From the NCBI GenBank assembly GCA_012841305.1, contig DUVA01000048.1, forward strand, positions 1 to 55,671: a stretch of DNA of 55,671 nucleotides, given 5' to 3'. Numbering within the stretch: position 1 is the first letter of the stretch; each line of letters starts with the position of its first letter. This DNA comes from Bacillota bacterium. GTDB taxonomy: Bacteria; Bacillota; SHA-98; UBA4971. Made by a program: the position numbers and the translations under genes. A model generated the notes under the pieces. That model was not told the DNA's origin. It did not search any database and worked only from the letters and a program-made list of their open reading frames with translations. Below are positions 23,738 through 33,660 of this stretch, piece by piece.

Positions 23738-25435
23738 ATGTCAGAGGATTTGACCATCTCCGGTGTTCATCACAAGAAGGTAAAAGTGGAGGTAATAGTT
23801 GCTGATGTAAGCGCCACTATTGTCGCCAGCGGTCAACTTACCGTGCCGCCTCCGAAGCCTGACATAGCTTCGATTCTGGATACTCAGGCCGAGGTTACTA
23901 TTAGCCGTGTCTCAGTCGTTTCCGGAACCGTCGTGATCCAGGGAAACGTGATAGTGGACATAACATATGTTTCCACCGCGCCTTCCCAGCCGGTTCACTT
24001 CTTCGAAGGGACCTTATCCCTGTTCGGAAGTGTCAATGTGCCTGGGATTTTTCCGGGAATGACTCCTGAAGTAGTGGTAACGAGTGTTTATGCCACATCT
24101 CGTCTTGTGGATCCCAGAACAGTTGAAGTTAACGTGTTAGTCACGGTAAGGGTGAAGGTCCTAAGAGAACAGGTCCTGCCGATAGTCAGTGAAGTCCCGA
24201 AAACGATTATTGTGCCTACTGTAACCGTGCCTGTAGTTCCTATAGTCCAACGCAGGGTCGTCACGGTGGAACGTGCTGTGCTGCAAGGAGAAGCCCAGAC
24301 GATTGCTGTAGGGACTATATCCATACCGCCTGATAAGCCAGGCGCATCGGATATCATTCGAACCAGCGCTGCCGGATCTGTTACCCGGGCTAACGTGCTG
24401 AGAGGTAAGGTAGTGGTTGACGGGGTTGTATCCACACGCACTCTCTATGTAGGCCTGAGTCCTGCACAGCCTGTTTTCTCCGTGGACGGAGTCATCCCCT
24501 TCAGCGTAATTGTAGATCTTCCCGGGGTAGAAGTAGGAATGTTTGCGTTTGCGGCTGTGCAGATTGAGGCAGTGGACACGACTATTGTGAATGCTCGCAC
24601 CTTGCGTATAAGGGCAGTGGTCAAAGTCTCAGTGGTCGTTACGGTAGAAAGAGAGCTTCCCCTCGTGACCGGCATAGGAGCTCTTCCGCCTACGCTTGTG
24701 CCTATCACCCAGGACTTCCTTGTGGAGGAGATCGTGGGTCAAGTACAGGATGATTCCACGGTTACGGTGCAAATCGTAGTTCCTGCCACGCTCCCCGGTA
24801 TTGGAAGGGTCATACAGTCCTTTGCTCAAGCCAGGATTACCAAGACCATAGTTCTCGATGGTGTAATCATAGTTCAGGGGACTCTGAGGATTACTATACT
24901 CTTCTCTGAACTGCCCAGCCAGAAAGTGTTTGCTCATGTTGAGACAGTGCCCTTTTCAGTGACACTACGTATACCCGGGGCTGTTCCGGCTTTCTTCGGA
25001 ACAGCGGAAGTAACCGTGGTTAGGGTAGTGGCAGTCCCGGTGCAGCCTAAGATCGCAAATGTCAGGGTAACGTTGCGAGGCTGGGGAATGGTGACAAGGA
25101 TCGATACCGTCCCTACGGTAGTCGATATTCGTTCTCAAGGGGCAGGGCAAGTTCCGCCTGGAATAGTGGTGCCACCGGGAACTGAAGTGCCACCAGGAAC
25201 CGTGACGCCACCCGGAACAAGCGTTCCCGGAGGGGGAGAGTTGCCGGGGCCACCGGTTAGCTCAAGTTCACAAAGCTCATCAAGCGCAGGAGGTAGAGTC
25301 TACGTAGTCCAGATTGGGGATACTGTGTTCCGAATAGCACAGAGATATGGCACCACCGTTGACGCGATAGTACAGGCAAATAGCATTCAAGATCCGGATC
25401 GAATAGTAGTCGGCGACACGTTGGTGATTCCATAA
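23738..25435 (+). CDS. SipL-like protein: three SPOCS repeats, Pro/Ser linker and LysM
   Basis: The protein has 565 residues from ATG 23738, which follows a purine-rich GAGGGAGGGAGGGAG site; the in-frame GTG at 23660 lies inside the promoter. It has three SPOCS repeats (about 5-150, 170-310 and 325-460), then a PPGTEVPPGTVTPPGT-type linker, a serine run, and a C-terminal LysM (about 518-562, YVVQIGDTVFRIAQRYGTTV). The layout matches SipL and the paralogue at 18657, but its repeats lack the HH motif of most other repeats in the cluster. It has its own sigma-K-like promoter and is separated from the rest by the redox cassette. Confidence 0.86.
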   Translation: MSEDLTISGVHHKKVKVEVIVADVSATIVASGQLTVPPPKPDIASILDTQAEVTISRVSVVSGTVVIQGNVIVDITYVSTAPSQPVHFFEGTLSLFGSVNVPGIFPGMTPEVVVTSVYATSRLVDPRTVEVNVLVTVRVKVLREQVLPIVSEVPKTIIVPTVTVPVVPIVQRRVVTVERAVLQGEAQTIAVGTISIPPDKPGASDIIRTSAAGSVTRANVLRGKVVVDGVVSTRTLYVGLSPAQPVFSVDGVIPFSVIVDLPGVEVGMFAFAAVQIEAVDTTIVNARTLRIRAVVKVSVVVTVERELPLVTGIGALPPTLVPITQDFLVEEIVGQVQDDSTVTVQIVVPATLPGIGRVIQSFAQARITKTIVLDGVIIVQGTLRITILFSELPSQKVFAHVETVPFSVTLRIPGAVPAFFGTAEVTVVRVVAVPVQPKIANVRVTLRGWGMVTRIDTVPTVVDIRSQGAGQVPPGIVVPPGTEVPPGTVTPPGTSVPGGGELPGPPVSSSSQSSSSAGGRVYVVQIGDTVFRIAQRYGTTVDAIVQANSIQDPDRIVVGDTLVIP

Positions 25436-25775
25436 TAGCCGTTACGCAAAAGTCACCTAAGTAGATCACTATGAGACCGTTGTTCTCTCCCATATTATGT
25501 TAACGCAGCTCGCTTGAATCGCAGAAACTGGTCGCCATCTTGGGCGAAATTGGCAGTTACTGGAGAAGTTCAACGGTCTCCACCACAAGTAATCGCCGGT
25601 TCCAGAAAGTATACGTATCGTGCAGGGCCACCCAAGACCTCGGAAAACGAGAGAAAACTAATGAACTCATACCCCTTCAACTATTCCTTACAGGAAAACG
25701 CAAAAAGCAGGAAGCAGAAGAAAATCAAAGAATCTCTAAGAAGTGAAACAGGACGGAGGTATGGAGGTATCGCGA
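25436..25775. other. Intergenic region holding the second composite repeat
   Basis: Bases 25457-25674 are copy B of the composite repeat. The rest up to the GGAGG ribosome site at 25763 is A-rich with no recognised signal. Confidence 0.6.
25457..25674 (+). repeat. Composite dispersed repeat, copy B
   Basis: Block 2 (25457-25493, minus-strand sense) and block 1 (25561-25674, plus-strand sense) match copy A at 2648-2923 in the same relative order, read on the opposite strand. The ~65-base centre differs wholly from copy A. The inner ends again form inverted arms containing CAACGGTCTC. Confidence 0.7.
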
Positions 25776-26570
25776 ATGGCAGACCGGATGCAGCATCATA
25801 TTAGGTGTAAGGTAGGGGATATTGCACGATATGTGCTTCTCCCCGGAGACCCGGGGCGAGCTCATAGAATTGCTACATTCTTTGATGATGCCAAGCTGAT
25901 AGCGGAGTCCAGGGAGTATGTCACCTATACCGGGACAGTGGACGGTATCCCGATTTCAGTGGCTTCCACAGGAATAGGGTGTCCATCAGCGGTAATAGCA
26001 GTAGAGGAGCTGACTAAGTGCGGAGCTGATACTTTCATACGAGTTGGTACCGCAGGAGGCATGCAGGAGTTTGTCAAGCCCGGTGACGTAGTCATTGCCC
26101 AAGGCGCTATCAGGGACGAGGGCACCGGTGTGCACTATGTGCCACTTGAATTCCCTGCTATTGCATCAATTGAAGTGGTAAATGCGCTTATTGCAGGCTC
26201 AAAGCAAATAGGGGCCAAGTATCATGTAGGAATTGTCCATACACATGATTCCTTCTACGGACAACATGAGCCTTGCAGAATGCCTATGCACGATATGCTC
26301 AAGGCCAGGCAAAAGGCGTGGATGAAGTGTGGAGCCCTTGCCTCTGAGATGGAGTGTGCAGGTATTTTCATTGCGGCGTCCGCCCTGGGAGTCAGGGCAG
26401 GCGGTGTATGTTTGGTGGCAGGCAACCGGCTTTTGCCTCCCCTTTCCGAAGAGGAGAGACAGAGGATTACTGAAGATGATATCATCAAAGTGGCGATAGA
26501 AGGGGTCAGGCTGCTGGCAGAGAGGGACTCAACTCCTTCGCATACGTCTCGAAAAGGGCTGAATGTATGA
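25776..26570 (+). CDS. udp: Uridine phosphorylase / nucleoside phosphorylase
   Basis: The protein has 264 residues from ATG 25776, 8 bases after GGAGG; ATG 25761 lies too close to its own site. It belongs to the PNP_UDP_1 family: the phosphate-binding LLPGDPGRA near the start, VASTGIGCPSAVIAVEEL, FIRVGTAGGMQEFVKPGDVVI, and the ribose-binding SEMECAGIFIAA. These enzymes split (deoxy)nucleosides with phosphate to base plus (deoxy)ribose-1-phosphate. SEMEC and the overall spacing favour uridine phosphorylase over a purine enzyme, but substrate range is not certain. It overlaps the next gene (ATGA). DeoB and DeoC encoded elsewhere in the window would process its sugar phosphate. Confidence 0.88.
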   Translation: MADRMQHHIRCKVGDIARYVLLPGDPGRAHRIATFFDDAKLIAESREYVTYTGTVDGIPISVASTGIGCPSAVIAVEELTKCGADTFIRVGTAGGMQEFVKPGDVVIAQGAIRDEGTGVHYVPLEFPAIASIEVVNALIAGSKQIGAKYHVGIVHTHDSFYGQHEPCRMPMHDMLKARQKAWMKCGALASEMECAGIFIAASALGVRAGGVCLVAGNRLLPPLSEEERQRITEDDIIKVAIEGVRLLAERDSTPSHTSRKGLNV

Positions 26571-27760
26571 ATATGTCAAAGGCGCTAAGACCGGCTAGGA
26601 TAAACGTAGTTCCGTTTGCGTCTAAGTTGCGAGATGAGGAGCAAATTCAAGCGCGAATTTCCGGATATGTTGAGGATCTACAGAAAATCCCAGGCTTTGA
26701 ATTCCATTTATCCTCACCTGATCGTGAACGTATGCTATCATTCTCTGATCATGCGCATCAAGACAGCGACATCACATTGCCTTTAGTGCTAAGCGGAGGG
26801 ACAGAGCTGGAAGTCCTTGAATTCTTAGCTTACCTTGATGCGCCGACGCTTATCTTAACGCATCCATCAGATAATGCACTGGCAGCCTCTCTTGAGATAC
26901 TTGCGCTTCTTGATGCTGACGGGCACGTCGCACGCCTCGTGCAAGCGACACCCGGATGGCAAGAAGAGCTCTCTGGGCTGCTAAAAATGTTCGATGCCAG
27001 GGCACGAATGAAAAGAGCGAGGTTGGGTGTATTCGGCAAGAGAGAGATAGAGGCTGTACCGCACTGGAGGTTGACTAAGGCAGTACGACAGGTCTGGGGC
27101 CCGCGTCTGGTCAGTTTTGACATGGATGAGCTCATAGATGCTATCGGAGCTGTATCTCCACAAGAAGCGAAAGATGCAGCATTCGAATTTGCCCGGCGGG
27201 CAACGTGTATCTTCGAACCGGAAGACGACGCACTGGAAGGCTCAGCCCGGATCTACCTGGCCTTAAGGAGACTGGTAGAGGAACATCAACTGGACGCGAT
27301 AACAGTGAAGTGCTTTGACCTATTGCAGCCGTGCAACAACACTGGTTGTTATGGCCTGGCTCGCCTCAGCGAAGAAGGGATCCCTGCTGCCTGTGAGGCA
27401 GACATCCTTTCCTGTGTGGGCATGCTGTTTATCCATGAACTTACTTCACAGCCTAGTTTCATGGCAAATCCGTCAGTCATAGATGTGGAATCAGGTATGA
27501 TACGGTTTTCCCATTGCACGATTCCTCGGACTATGACGAGCGCATATAGAATACGATCGCATTTTGAATCAGGGATTGGGACTGCTCTGGAGGGGGATAT
27601 GAAACCCGGTCCCGTAACCATAGTGCGAATAGGGGGCAGGCGCTTTAGCGAAGTCTCTGTTGCATGCGGTAGAGTGATGGAATGTGATTTGATAGAGGAT
27701 ATGTGCAGAACTCAAGTAACAGTGGAATTATCTGACAAGGAGAGCGAGACTCTCTTGTAG
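26567..27760 (+). CDS. L-fucose/L-arabinose isomerase-family protein
   Basis: The protein has 397 residues; ATG 26567 overlaps the udp stop, and ATG 26573 is an equally possible start. It resembles the short FucI-like proteins of Clostridia: an N-terminal lobe with LPLVLSGGTELEVLEFL, a middle domain with RLGVFGKREIEAV, and a C-terminal domain with KCFDLLQPCNNTGCYGLARL and FSHCTIPR that carries the likely metal-binding acids (EADI, VESG). Such proteins interconvert aldoses and ketoses or act on related sugars; the substrate is not predictable. Translational coupling to uridine phosphorylase hints at a role in pentose salvage from nucleosides, which is inference. Confidence 0.72.
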   Translation: MNMSKALRPARINVVPFASKLRDEEQIQARISGYVEDLQKIPGFEFHLSSPDRERMLSFSDHAHQDSDITLPLVLSGGTELEVLEFLAYLDAPTLILTHPSDNALAASLEILALLDADGHVARLVQATPGWQEELSGLLKMFDARARMKRARLGVFGKREIEAVPHWRLTKAVRQVWGPRLVSFDMDELIDAIGAVSPQEAKDAAFEFARRATCIFEPEDDALEGSARIYLALRRLVEEHQLDAITVKCFDLLQPCNNTGCYGLARLSEEGIPAACEADILSCVGMLFIHELTSQPSFMANPSVIDVESGMIRFSHCTIPRTMTSAYRIRSHFESGIGTALEGDMKPGPVTIVRIGGRRFSEVSVACGRVMECDLIEDMCRTQVTVELSDKESETLL

Positions 27761-27800
27761 AATCATCTGTGATGGTTGTCTCCTTTACCAAACCATTGGG

Positions 27801-28370
27801 ATGATTGCTCTACTTGGGGCAAAAGAAAGAAGGGTCCGGAGAAGGAAGGGATCAGGGTTGGAGAGTAATTTCGAAAAATATGCAGTGCTCGCCAGGGAGC
27901 TAGGGGCTGTTGACGCTATTGTCATCAGTCTCCGGGATATCGTGTTTGACCCCAGGACTTACATCAAGTGCATGTATGGTTGTTCTACTTGGGGTAAAAG
28001 CTGGATATGTCCGTCCGCTCCCGGTGCGCTGAAACCGTGGGAAGCCAAGGATGTGCTCTCCCGCTATAAGAAGGCCTTGATTATCCATACCCATGATAAA
28101 GACACGTCACAGATGATATCTCTTTCAATAGAAAGCAAGGCTTTCGTTGACGGTTACTACTTTGCGTTCAGTATGAGCGACTGCGGTCTCTGTCAAGAGT
28201 GCTCATTTCCTGACAGGGAACCGTGCCGCTTCCCGCGGAAGGCAAGACCTGCTATGCAGGCAATGGGGATAGACGTATTCGCTACAGCAAGGGGTCAAGG
28301 GCTTCCCATAGAGACTTTGGCTGACGAAAGCTGTAAGGAGAATTGGTATTCCCTCGTCATGCTCGAATAA
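27801..28370 (+). CDS. DUF2284 cysteine-rich predicted metal-binding protein
   Basis: The frame encodes 189 residues from ATG 27801. A TTG at 27858, 7 bases after AAGGAAGGG, is a strong alternative that would remove a basic, non-conserved start and give 170 residues. The DUF2284 pattern is clear: CMYGCSTWGKSWICPSAPG, then CGLCQECSFPDREPCRFPRKARPAMQAMGIDVF. The cysteines probably hold an iron-sulfur cluster or zinc. The family is widespread in anaerobes and has no assigned role. It is separated from neighbours by short gaps and may be co-transcribed with the helicase gene downstream. Confidence 0.86.
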   Translation: MIALLGAKERRVRRRKGSGLESNFEKYAVLARELGAVDAIVISLRDIVFDPRTYIKCMYGCSTWGKSWICPSAPGALKPWEAKDVLSRYKKALIIHTHDKDTSQMISLSIESKAFVDGYYFAFSMSDCGLCQECSFPDREPCRFPRKARPAMQAMGIDVFATARGQGLPIETLADESCKENWYSLVMLE

Positions 28371-28424
28371 AAGGGTATGCCGGATGCAGGCTGATACAAA
28401 GGAGGGCGGTTCGAGCTGGCAAAT

Positions 28425-30998
28425 ATGGATGTATCGAGATTTATCGAAAGGCTGATGTTGGAACCTGGGTACCGGGATCAAATAGTCCATATCCAGGACA
28501 TTCCTGAACGGGAAGCAAGATACGGAGAGCTTATGTCCCCTCTCCCGCCCAGAGTTGCGAAAGTCCTTGAAGACACAGGTATAGAGCGGTTCTACACTCA
28601 CCAGGTTCAAGCTATCGACGCTATCAGAGGTGGACAAGATGTCGCAATCGTGACATCAACTGCCAGCGGTAAAACCCTCTGCTATAATGTGCCTGTCCTG
28701 GAGCGGTTGGTCACGAACCCAAATGCCAAAGCGCTTTATCTTTTTCCCACTAAGGCCTTAGCCCAGGATCAACTAAGAGGACTTGTCCGTTACGTGGAAC
28801 TGGATCCTTCACTTCCTATGATCCCAGGCACGTATGATGGTGATACGCCTCCTAACGCCAGGCGCAAACTAAGGGATGAAGGTAATATCATTTTGACTAA
28901 CCCGGACATGCTTCATCAGGGGATTCTCCCGAGACATCCTTCATGGGGACGGTTTTTCGCGAATCTGGCTTATGTGGTTATTGATGAGATGCACACCTAT
29001 AGGGGTGTTTTCGGTTCAAATGTAGCTTGTGTAATCAGGCGGCTCAGCCGGATTTGTGAGCACTACGGCGGAAGGCCACAATTTGTGTGCTGCTCAGCTA
29101 CTATTGCAAATCCGAAGGAGCTTGCTGAGAAGCTGATAGACAGGCCTGTAACCCTTATTGATGATGACGGAGCGCCCCGCGGGCCCAAGAAGTTCGTGTT
29201 CTGGAACCCTCCTTTCATTGACGCCACCCGTACAGAGAGGAGGGGCTCGAGCTTTGAGGCAGAGCAACTCCTTACGAAGCTGATTCAAGACAGGGTTCAG
29301 ACTATCACTTTTGTGAAAGCGCGGGTAGTGGCTGAACTTATTTACAGGTTTACGCAGGAGCGACTGCAGAAAATCAGCCCGTCACTGGCAAACTCTATAA
29401 AACCTTATAGAGGCGGTTATCTTCCTGAAGAAAGGCGTGATATCGAAAAACGGCTATTCTCCGGTGAACTCCTTGGAGTGACCTCCACAAATGCCCTGGA
29501 GCTGGGTATAGATATAGGAAGCCTGGATGCTGCAATACTTACCGGCTACCCCGGAAACGTGGCCAGCACATGGCAACAAGCAGGACGCGCAGGGCGCGGC
29601 AGGGATGAAGCCTTAGTGATTTTGGTAGGGCAGAGTACACCGATAGACCAATATCTCATGAATCATCCTGAATACTTCTTCGAGCGGACCACTGAGAGTG
29701 CAGTAATTGATCCTCTAAATCCATATGTCCTTGCAAAACACTTGAGGTGCGCTGCGTTTGAGCTCCCCATCACCGTGAATGACTTGGCAAGATTCGGTGA
29801 CTACATGCCTGCTATCCTCGAAATTTTCCAGGAGCGGAAGGAGATCGTTCGTCGAGGGAATCGGTGGTTCTGGACGAGTTCAGGCTATCCCTCAGTAGGT
29901 GTGAAGCTGCGTAGCATGTCTGATAACACCTATACCATTATTGACACTACTACGTCGCCTGCAGGATACGAGGAGGGTCAAGGAGGCTCAGCCAAGAATC
30001 GCGTTATCGGTACCATGGACGAACTGTCAGCCTTTGAACAGATCCACCCGGAAGCGATTTACCTCCACGACGGCGAGACATATTTTGTCTCTGACCTCGA
30101 GACAGATAAGAAAGTTGCATATGTCGAGAAGGCGGACGTAGACTATTTCACACAATCGATAACGGAAACCCGGGTGAAAGTTGAGAGCGAAGACGAGAAG
30201 AGGCAATTTCATGAGGCTAATGTAGCCTTTGGAGATGTTACGGTAACATCTCTTGTTTTCATGTTCAAAAAGATTAAGTTCCACAGCCGGGATAGTATAG
30301 GATTTGGAAAGATAACCCTTCCTCCCCAGGTGATGGATACAGCAGCCCTCTGGTTGATCCCTCCCCTTTCTGCCCTTAACTTGGTTAGGAAGTGGGGACG
30401 GGATCCGTCTGAAGGGTTATACGGGATCGGAAACGTAATCACTGAAGTCGTGCCCCTTTATGCAATGTGTGACCCCAGGGATGTAGGAGCAGTGGTGGAT
30501 TCTCTGAACACAGGGTCGCCTACTTTGTTTGTCTACGATCGATATCCGGGGGGCATAGGATTTGCAGAGAGGACATACCGGGTGCTTGAGGATGTGTTGG
30601 AGGCATGCTTGCAACTGGTAATGGCTTGTGAGTGTGAAGACGGTTGCCCGTCTTGCGTAGGAGCGCCTGTGCCTCCTTTCGCCCAGAATGACCCGGATAC
30701 CTCTCCCAGAGGCCGCATCCCTGACAAGGAGGCTGCGCTTATCCTTCTTCACAGCCTCCTGGACAAAGAACCGTACACTCCGAAGCCTGTCAAAATACCG
30801 CATTATCTATCTACATCGGCTGAATGGGACAGTGAATCCGGCGGGTACGATGCCTTGTGCACCAAAGAGCCGGGTTTGCGCGGAGCTTTGGATCCACAGG
30901 GGTCTTTAGATGAGGTTGTTGAGCTTCCCATGAAACGCTTACCCGAAAGCGTTGAGGCGAGGCTCAGGCGTCAACTGGCGCGTCTTTCCAGGCAATGA
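28425..30998 (+). CDS. mrfA: DEAD/DEAH-box DNA helicase with DUF1998 (MrfA/YprA)
   Basis: The protein has 857 residues. ATG 28425 is 18 bases after AAAGGAGG; a CTG at 28416 has better spacing, so the true start may be three codons earlier. The helicase core shows the Q-type YTHQVQAIDAI, Walker A TSTASGKT, the IDEMHTY box, LELGIDIGSLDA and QQAGRAGRG. The C-terminal DUF1998/MZB region has the zinc cysteines CECEDGCPSC. In Bacillus subtilis MrfA works with the exonuclease MrfB to remove mitomycin lesions. No mrfB is adjacent here. The order of domains and length fit the family well. Confidence 0.92.
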   Translation: MDVSRFIERLMLEPGYRDQIVHIQDIPEREARYGELMSPLPPRVAKVLEDTGIERFYTHQVQAIDAIRGGQDVAIVTSTASGKTLCYNVPVLERLVTNPNAKALYLFPTKALAQDQLRGLVRYVELDPSLPMIPGTYDGDTPPNARRKLRDEGNIILTNPDMLHQGILPRHPSWGRFFANLAYVVIDEMHTYRGVFGSNVACVIRRLSRICEHYGGRPQFVCCSATIANPKELAEKLIDRPVTLIDDDGAPRGPKKFVFWNPPFIDATRTERRGSSFEAEQLLTKLIQDRVQTITFVKARVVAELIYRFTQERLQKISPSLANSIKPYRGGYLPEERRDIEKRLFSGELLGVTSTNALELGIDIGSLDAAILTGYPGNVASTWQQAGRAGRGRDEALVILVGQSTPIDQYLMNHPEYFFERTTESAVIDPLNPYVLAKHLRCAAFELPITVNDLARFGDYMPAILEIFQERKEIVRRGNRWFWTSSGYPSVGVKLRSMSDNTYTIIDTTTSPAGYEEGQGGSAKNRVIGTMDELSAFEQIHPEAIYLHDGETYFVSDLETDKKVAYVEKADVDYFTQSITETRVKVESEDEKRQFHEANVAFGDVTVTSLVFMFKKIKFHSRDSIGFGKITLPPQVMDTAALWLIPPLSALNLVRKWGRDPSEGLYGIGNVITEVVPLYAMCDPRDVGAVVDSLNTGSPTLFVYDRYPGGIGFAERTYRVLEDVLEACLQLVMACECEDGCPSCVGAPVPPFAQNDPDTSPRGRIPDKEAALILLHSLLDKEPYTPKPVKIPHYLSTSAEWDSESGGYDALCTKEPGLRGALDPQGSLDEVVELPMKRLPESVEARLRRQLARLSRQ

Positions 30999-31059
30999 TG
31001 CTTGAGTAATGTGGGGCATGTGTTTTTAGAATTCTTCCTTGCCCTATTCTGATTTTTGG

Positions 31060-32220
31060 CTATTCATTCATGTATAGCCTGGGCAATCGTTCAGTCAGCG
31101 AAGACACTATTTCGTTCTGTATTGTCCCGGAAGCGTCTGCAATGTCGCGTGCGCTGATGTACTCTTCCTCGCTCTTGCCGATGATTGTGACTACTTCGCC
31201 GGGTTCCACATGCGGGATGTGGCCAACGTCGATCATGAATTGGTCCATGCAAACTCGCCCGACAATCGGCGCCTTCTTGCCTCTTACCAAGACATATCCT
31301 TTATTTGATAAGGCCCGGGGTAAGCCGTCAGCATATCCTACCGGCACTACTGCCAATACCGTATCTTCCGGCAATGTATAAGTTTGGCCGTAACCTATGG
31401 AGCTGCCGCGGGAGAAGCCCTTTACTTGAACTGTTCGGGCCTTCAATGAAAGAGAGGGGCACAGTGAAATCGTCTCGAAAGCAGTGGGGTAGGGAGGCAA
31501 ACCATATAGTGCCAGCCCGGGCCTGACCATGTCGAAATGTGCTTCGGGATACTTCACTATTCCCGCGCTGTTAGCTGCGTGGACGATTCCTGTATTGACG
31601 CCGAATGAAGCTAATTCCCGAAGCGTCTTCCGGAAATTCTCAAGTTGTAATTGAGAAACCGAATCATCATCTTCGTCTGCACACGCCAAATGAGTGAAGA
31701 TCCCTGAAATGACCAGGCCAGGCAGCTTTTGAAGCTCCATGACGAATTCGACGGTTCTCGGCACATCCATCCCCAGCCTTCCCATGCCTGTATCTACCTT
31801 GATGTGCACATAGGCTGTCTTACCAAGCGAACATGCAGCTTCTGACAGAGCTTTGCCCGTCTGGACAGAGCTGACTGTTTGGGTGAGCCTGTTGTGTATA
31901 ATGTCATGCGCCATTTCAGGTAAGCTACATCCCAGCACGAGAATGGGACATGCTATGTTTGCTTTGCGCAACTCAAGCGCTTCTTGAAGCATGGCGACGC
32001 CTAGCTGCTGAGCTCCGCCTTCCATCGCAGTCTTGGCCGCCTGGATAATGCCATGGCCATAGCCGTTTGCCTTTATCACTGCCATGATTTTTACCCGTGG
32101 TCCAATTAACCCTCTAAGCGCACGTAGGTTATACCTGATAGCCTCAAGGTCCACCTCAAGCCACGCGGCGCGTTTCAGGTCTGCATAGCCGGACTCTACT
32201 CTACCATCCTCTACTTTCAC
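31060..32220 (-). CDS. alr: Alanine racemase
   Basis: The protein has 386 residues from GTG 32220, with GAAGGAAG about 11 bases upstream. The PLP lysine is Lys50 in AVIKANGYGHG and the second catalytic base is Tyr277 in SSIGYGQTY; the C-terminal barrel has VGRVCMDQFMIDV. It interconverts L- and D-alanine for peptidoglycan synthesis, and in spore formers one paralogue controls germination by alanine. A roughly 18-residue N-terminal extension before the usual WLEVDLEAI start is slightly unusual. It converges on the helicase gene and diverges from deoB. Confidence 0.96.
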   Translation of the reverse strand: MKVEDGRVESGYADLKRAAWLEVDLEAIRYNLRALRGLIGPRVKIMAVIKANGYGHGIIQAAKTAMEGGAQQLGVAMLQEALELRKANIACPILVLGCSLPEMAHDIIHNRLTQTVSSVQTGKALSEAACSLGKTAYVHIKVDTGMGRLGMDVPRTVEFVMELQKLPGLVISGIFTHLACADEDDDSVSQLQLENFRKTLRELASFGVNTGIVHAANSAGIVKYPEAHFDMVRPGLALYGLPPYPTAFETISLCPSLSLKARTVQVKGFSRGSSIGYGQTYTLPEDTVLAVVPVGYADGLPRALSNKGYVLVRGKKAPIVGRVCMDQFMIDVGHIPHVEPGEVVTIIGKSEEEYISARDIADASGTIQNEIVSSLTERLPRLYMNE

Positions 32221-32389
32221 AGCGTATGCACTTCCTTCGGTTTATCTAAGGTCAGGTTGCGTGTGGACGTGCCCGGTTTGGGGATACTATCCTGTATGAA
32301 TATTTGAAATTCACCTTATGTTGGGAAAGTCCTGCATAATTTCAGTAGTTTCTGAGTGCACCATTTCTTTTGCCAAAGAAACACCGTTG

Positions 32390-32419
32390 TTGACACTTTT
32401 GACGGACACATGATATGTT
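32390..32419 (+). promoter_or_regulatory. Sigma-A promoter of deoB
   Basis: TTGACA (32390-32395), 18-base spacer, TATGTT (32414-32419), 38 bases before the deoB start. Confidence 0.55.
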
Positions 32420-32457
32420 GTCGATAGCAAATCTTGGTCAAATGAGGCGGTTTTCTC

Positions 32458-33660
32458 ATGATATACGACGGTGTCAAACAGGTTATTCTGCTGATCTTGG
32501 ACAGTGTAGGGATTGGCCAAGCGCCTGATGCTCACCTCTACGGGGATGCCGGTAGTGACACTCTGCGCAATACGGCAAAAGCTGTAGGCGGGCTTAGGCT
32601 CCCGTACCTTGCCCGGCTGGGCCTCGGAAACCTGGCAGAGGCATTTGGCGAGCCTATCCTGGGACTGCAGCCGGTTTCCGCGCCTTTGGCAGCTTATGGT
32701 AGGATGGCTCCGAAATCGCCGGGGAAGGACACAACTACCGGCCACTGGGAGATTGCAGGCATTGTTTTGGATAAACCTTTCCCCGTTTACCCACATGGTT
32801 TCCCTCCTGAAGTAATCGAGCCGTTCGAGGAGGCAATCTCCACAAGAATCCTTGGCAACAAGCCTGCTTCAGGCACAGAAATCATCAATGAGCTGGGCGA
32901 AGAACACTCAAGGACAGGTTATCCCATAGTATATACTTCTGCTGACAGTGTCTTTCAAATTGCAGCCCATGAAGATGTAATCCCTGTTCCCAGACTCTAT
33001 GAGATGTGCGATATTGCCAGATCCATCCTTATAGGTGAGCATGGCGTAGGGCGAGTGATTGCCCGTCCTTTCATAGGCGCAAAGGGAGAATTCACAAGAA
33101 CGGAGCGGCGTAAAGACTTTTCCATAAAACCTCCTCGTAAGACTCTTCTGGACTATGTGAAGGAGGCAGGGATGGACGTAATCGGGGTCGGCAAGATTGA
33201 AGACATCTTTGCTTTCCGCGGATTGACCCAGTCAGACCATACAGGCAACAACAAAGACACAGTGGAATCTGTCACCGGATTTGTGAAGGAAGGCGGTAGG
33301 GGACTGATAATCGCTAACCTTATTGACTTCGATATGCTCTATGGCCATAGGAATAATCCACAAGGGTATGCATGTGCTCTGGAGGAAATCGACGAAATGA
33401 TAAGGGATCTCGAAGGGAGCTTGCAGGAAGGGGATGTCGTTGTAGTAACCGCAGATCACGGCTGTGACCCTACCACTCGCGGCACTGATCATTCCAGAGA
33501 GCACGTCCCGGTTCTTGTGTATGGCAGACACATAGAACAGGGAGCCTTTCTCGGGACGCGTAGTTCTTTTGCGGATCTTGGCCTTACAATCGCAGATCTT
33601 CTGGAAATCGAGACAGATCTTGCCGGCACGAGTTTCAAGAGCCGAATCTTAAGAAGGTAA
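32458..33660 (+). CDS. deoB: Phosphopentomutase
   Basis: The protein has 400 residues from ATG 32458; GAGGCGG is upstream. It shows the alkaline-phosphatase-superfamily features of Deo[16 protein letters not shown] with the metal Asp, the activated Thr in [13 protein letters not shown], then [26 protein letters not shown] and the metal site [21 protein letters not shown] (split across the text). It converts (deoxy)ribose-1-phosphate to the 5-phosphate, joining nucleoside phosphorolysis by Udp to cleavage by DeoC. It is a single-gene unit with its own promoter. Confidence 0.96.
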   Translation: MIYDGVKQVILLILDSVGIGQAPDAHLYGDAGSDTLRNTAKAVGGLRLPYLARLGLGNLAEAFGEPILGLQPVSAPLAAYGRMAPKSPGKDTTTGHWEIAGIVLDKPFPVYPHGFPPEVIEPFEEAISTRILGNKPASGTEIINELGEEHSRTGYPIVYTSADSVFQIAAHEDVIPVPRLYEMCDIARSILIGEHGVGRVIARPFIGAKGEFTRTERRKDFSIKPPRKTLLDYVKEAGMDVIGVGKIEDIFAFRGLTQSDHTGNNKDTVESVTGFVKEGGRGLIIANLIDFDMLYGHRNNPQGYACALEEIDEMIRDLEGSLQEGDVVVVTADHGCDPTTRGTDHSREHVPVLVYGRHIEQGAFLGTRSSFADLGLTIADLLEIETDLAGTSFKSRILRR

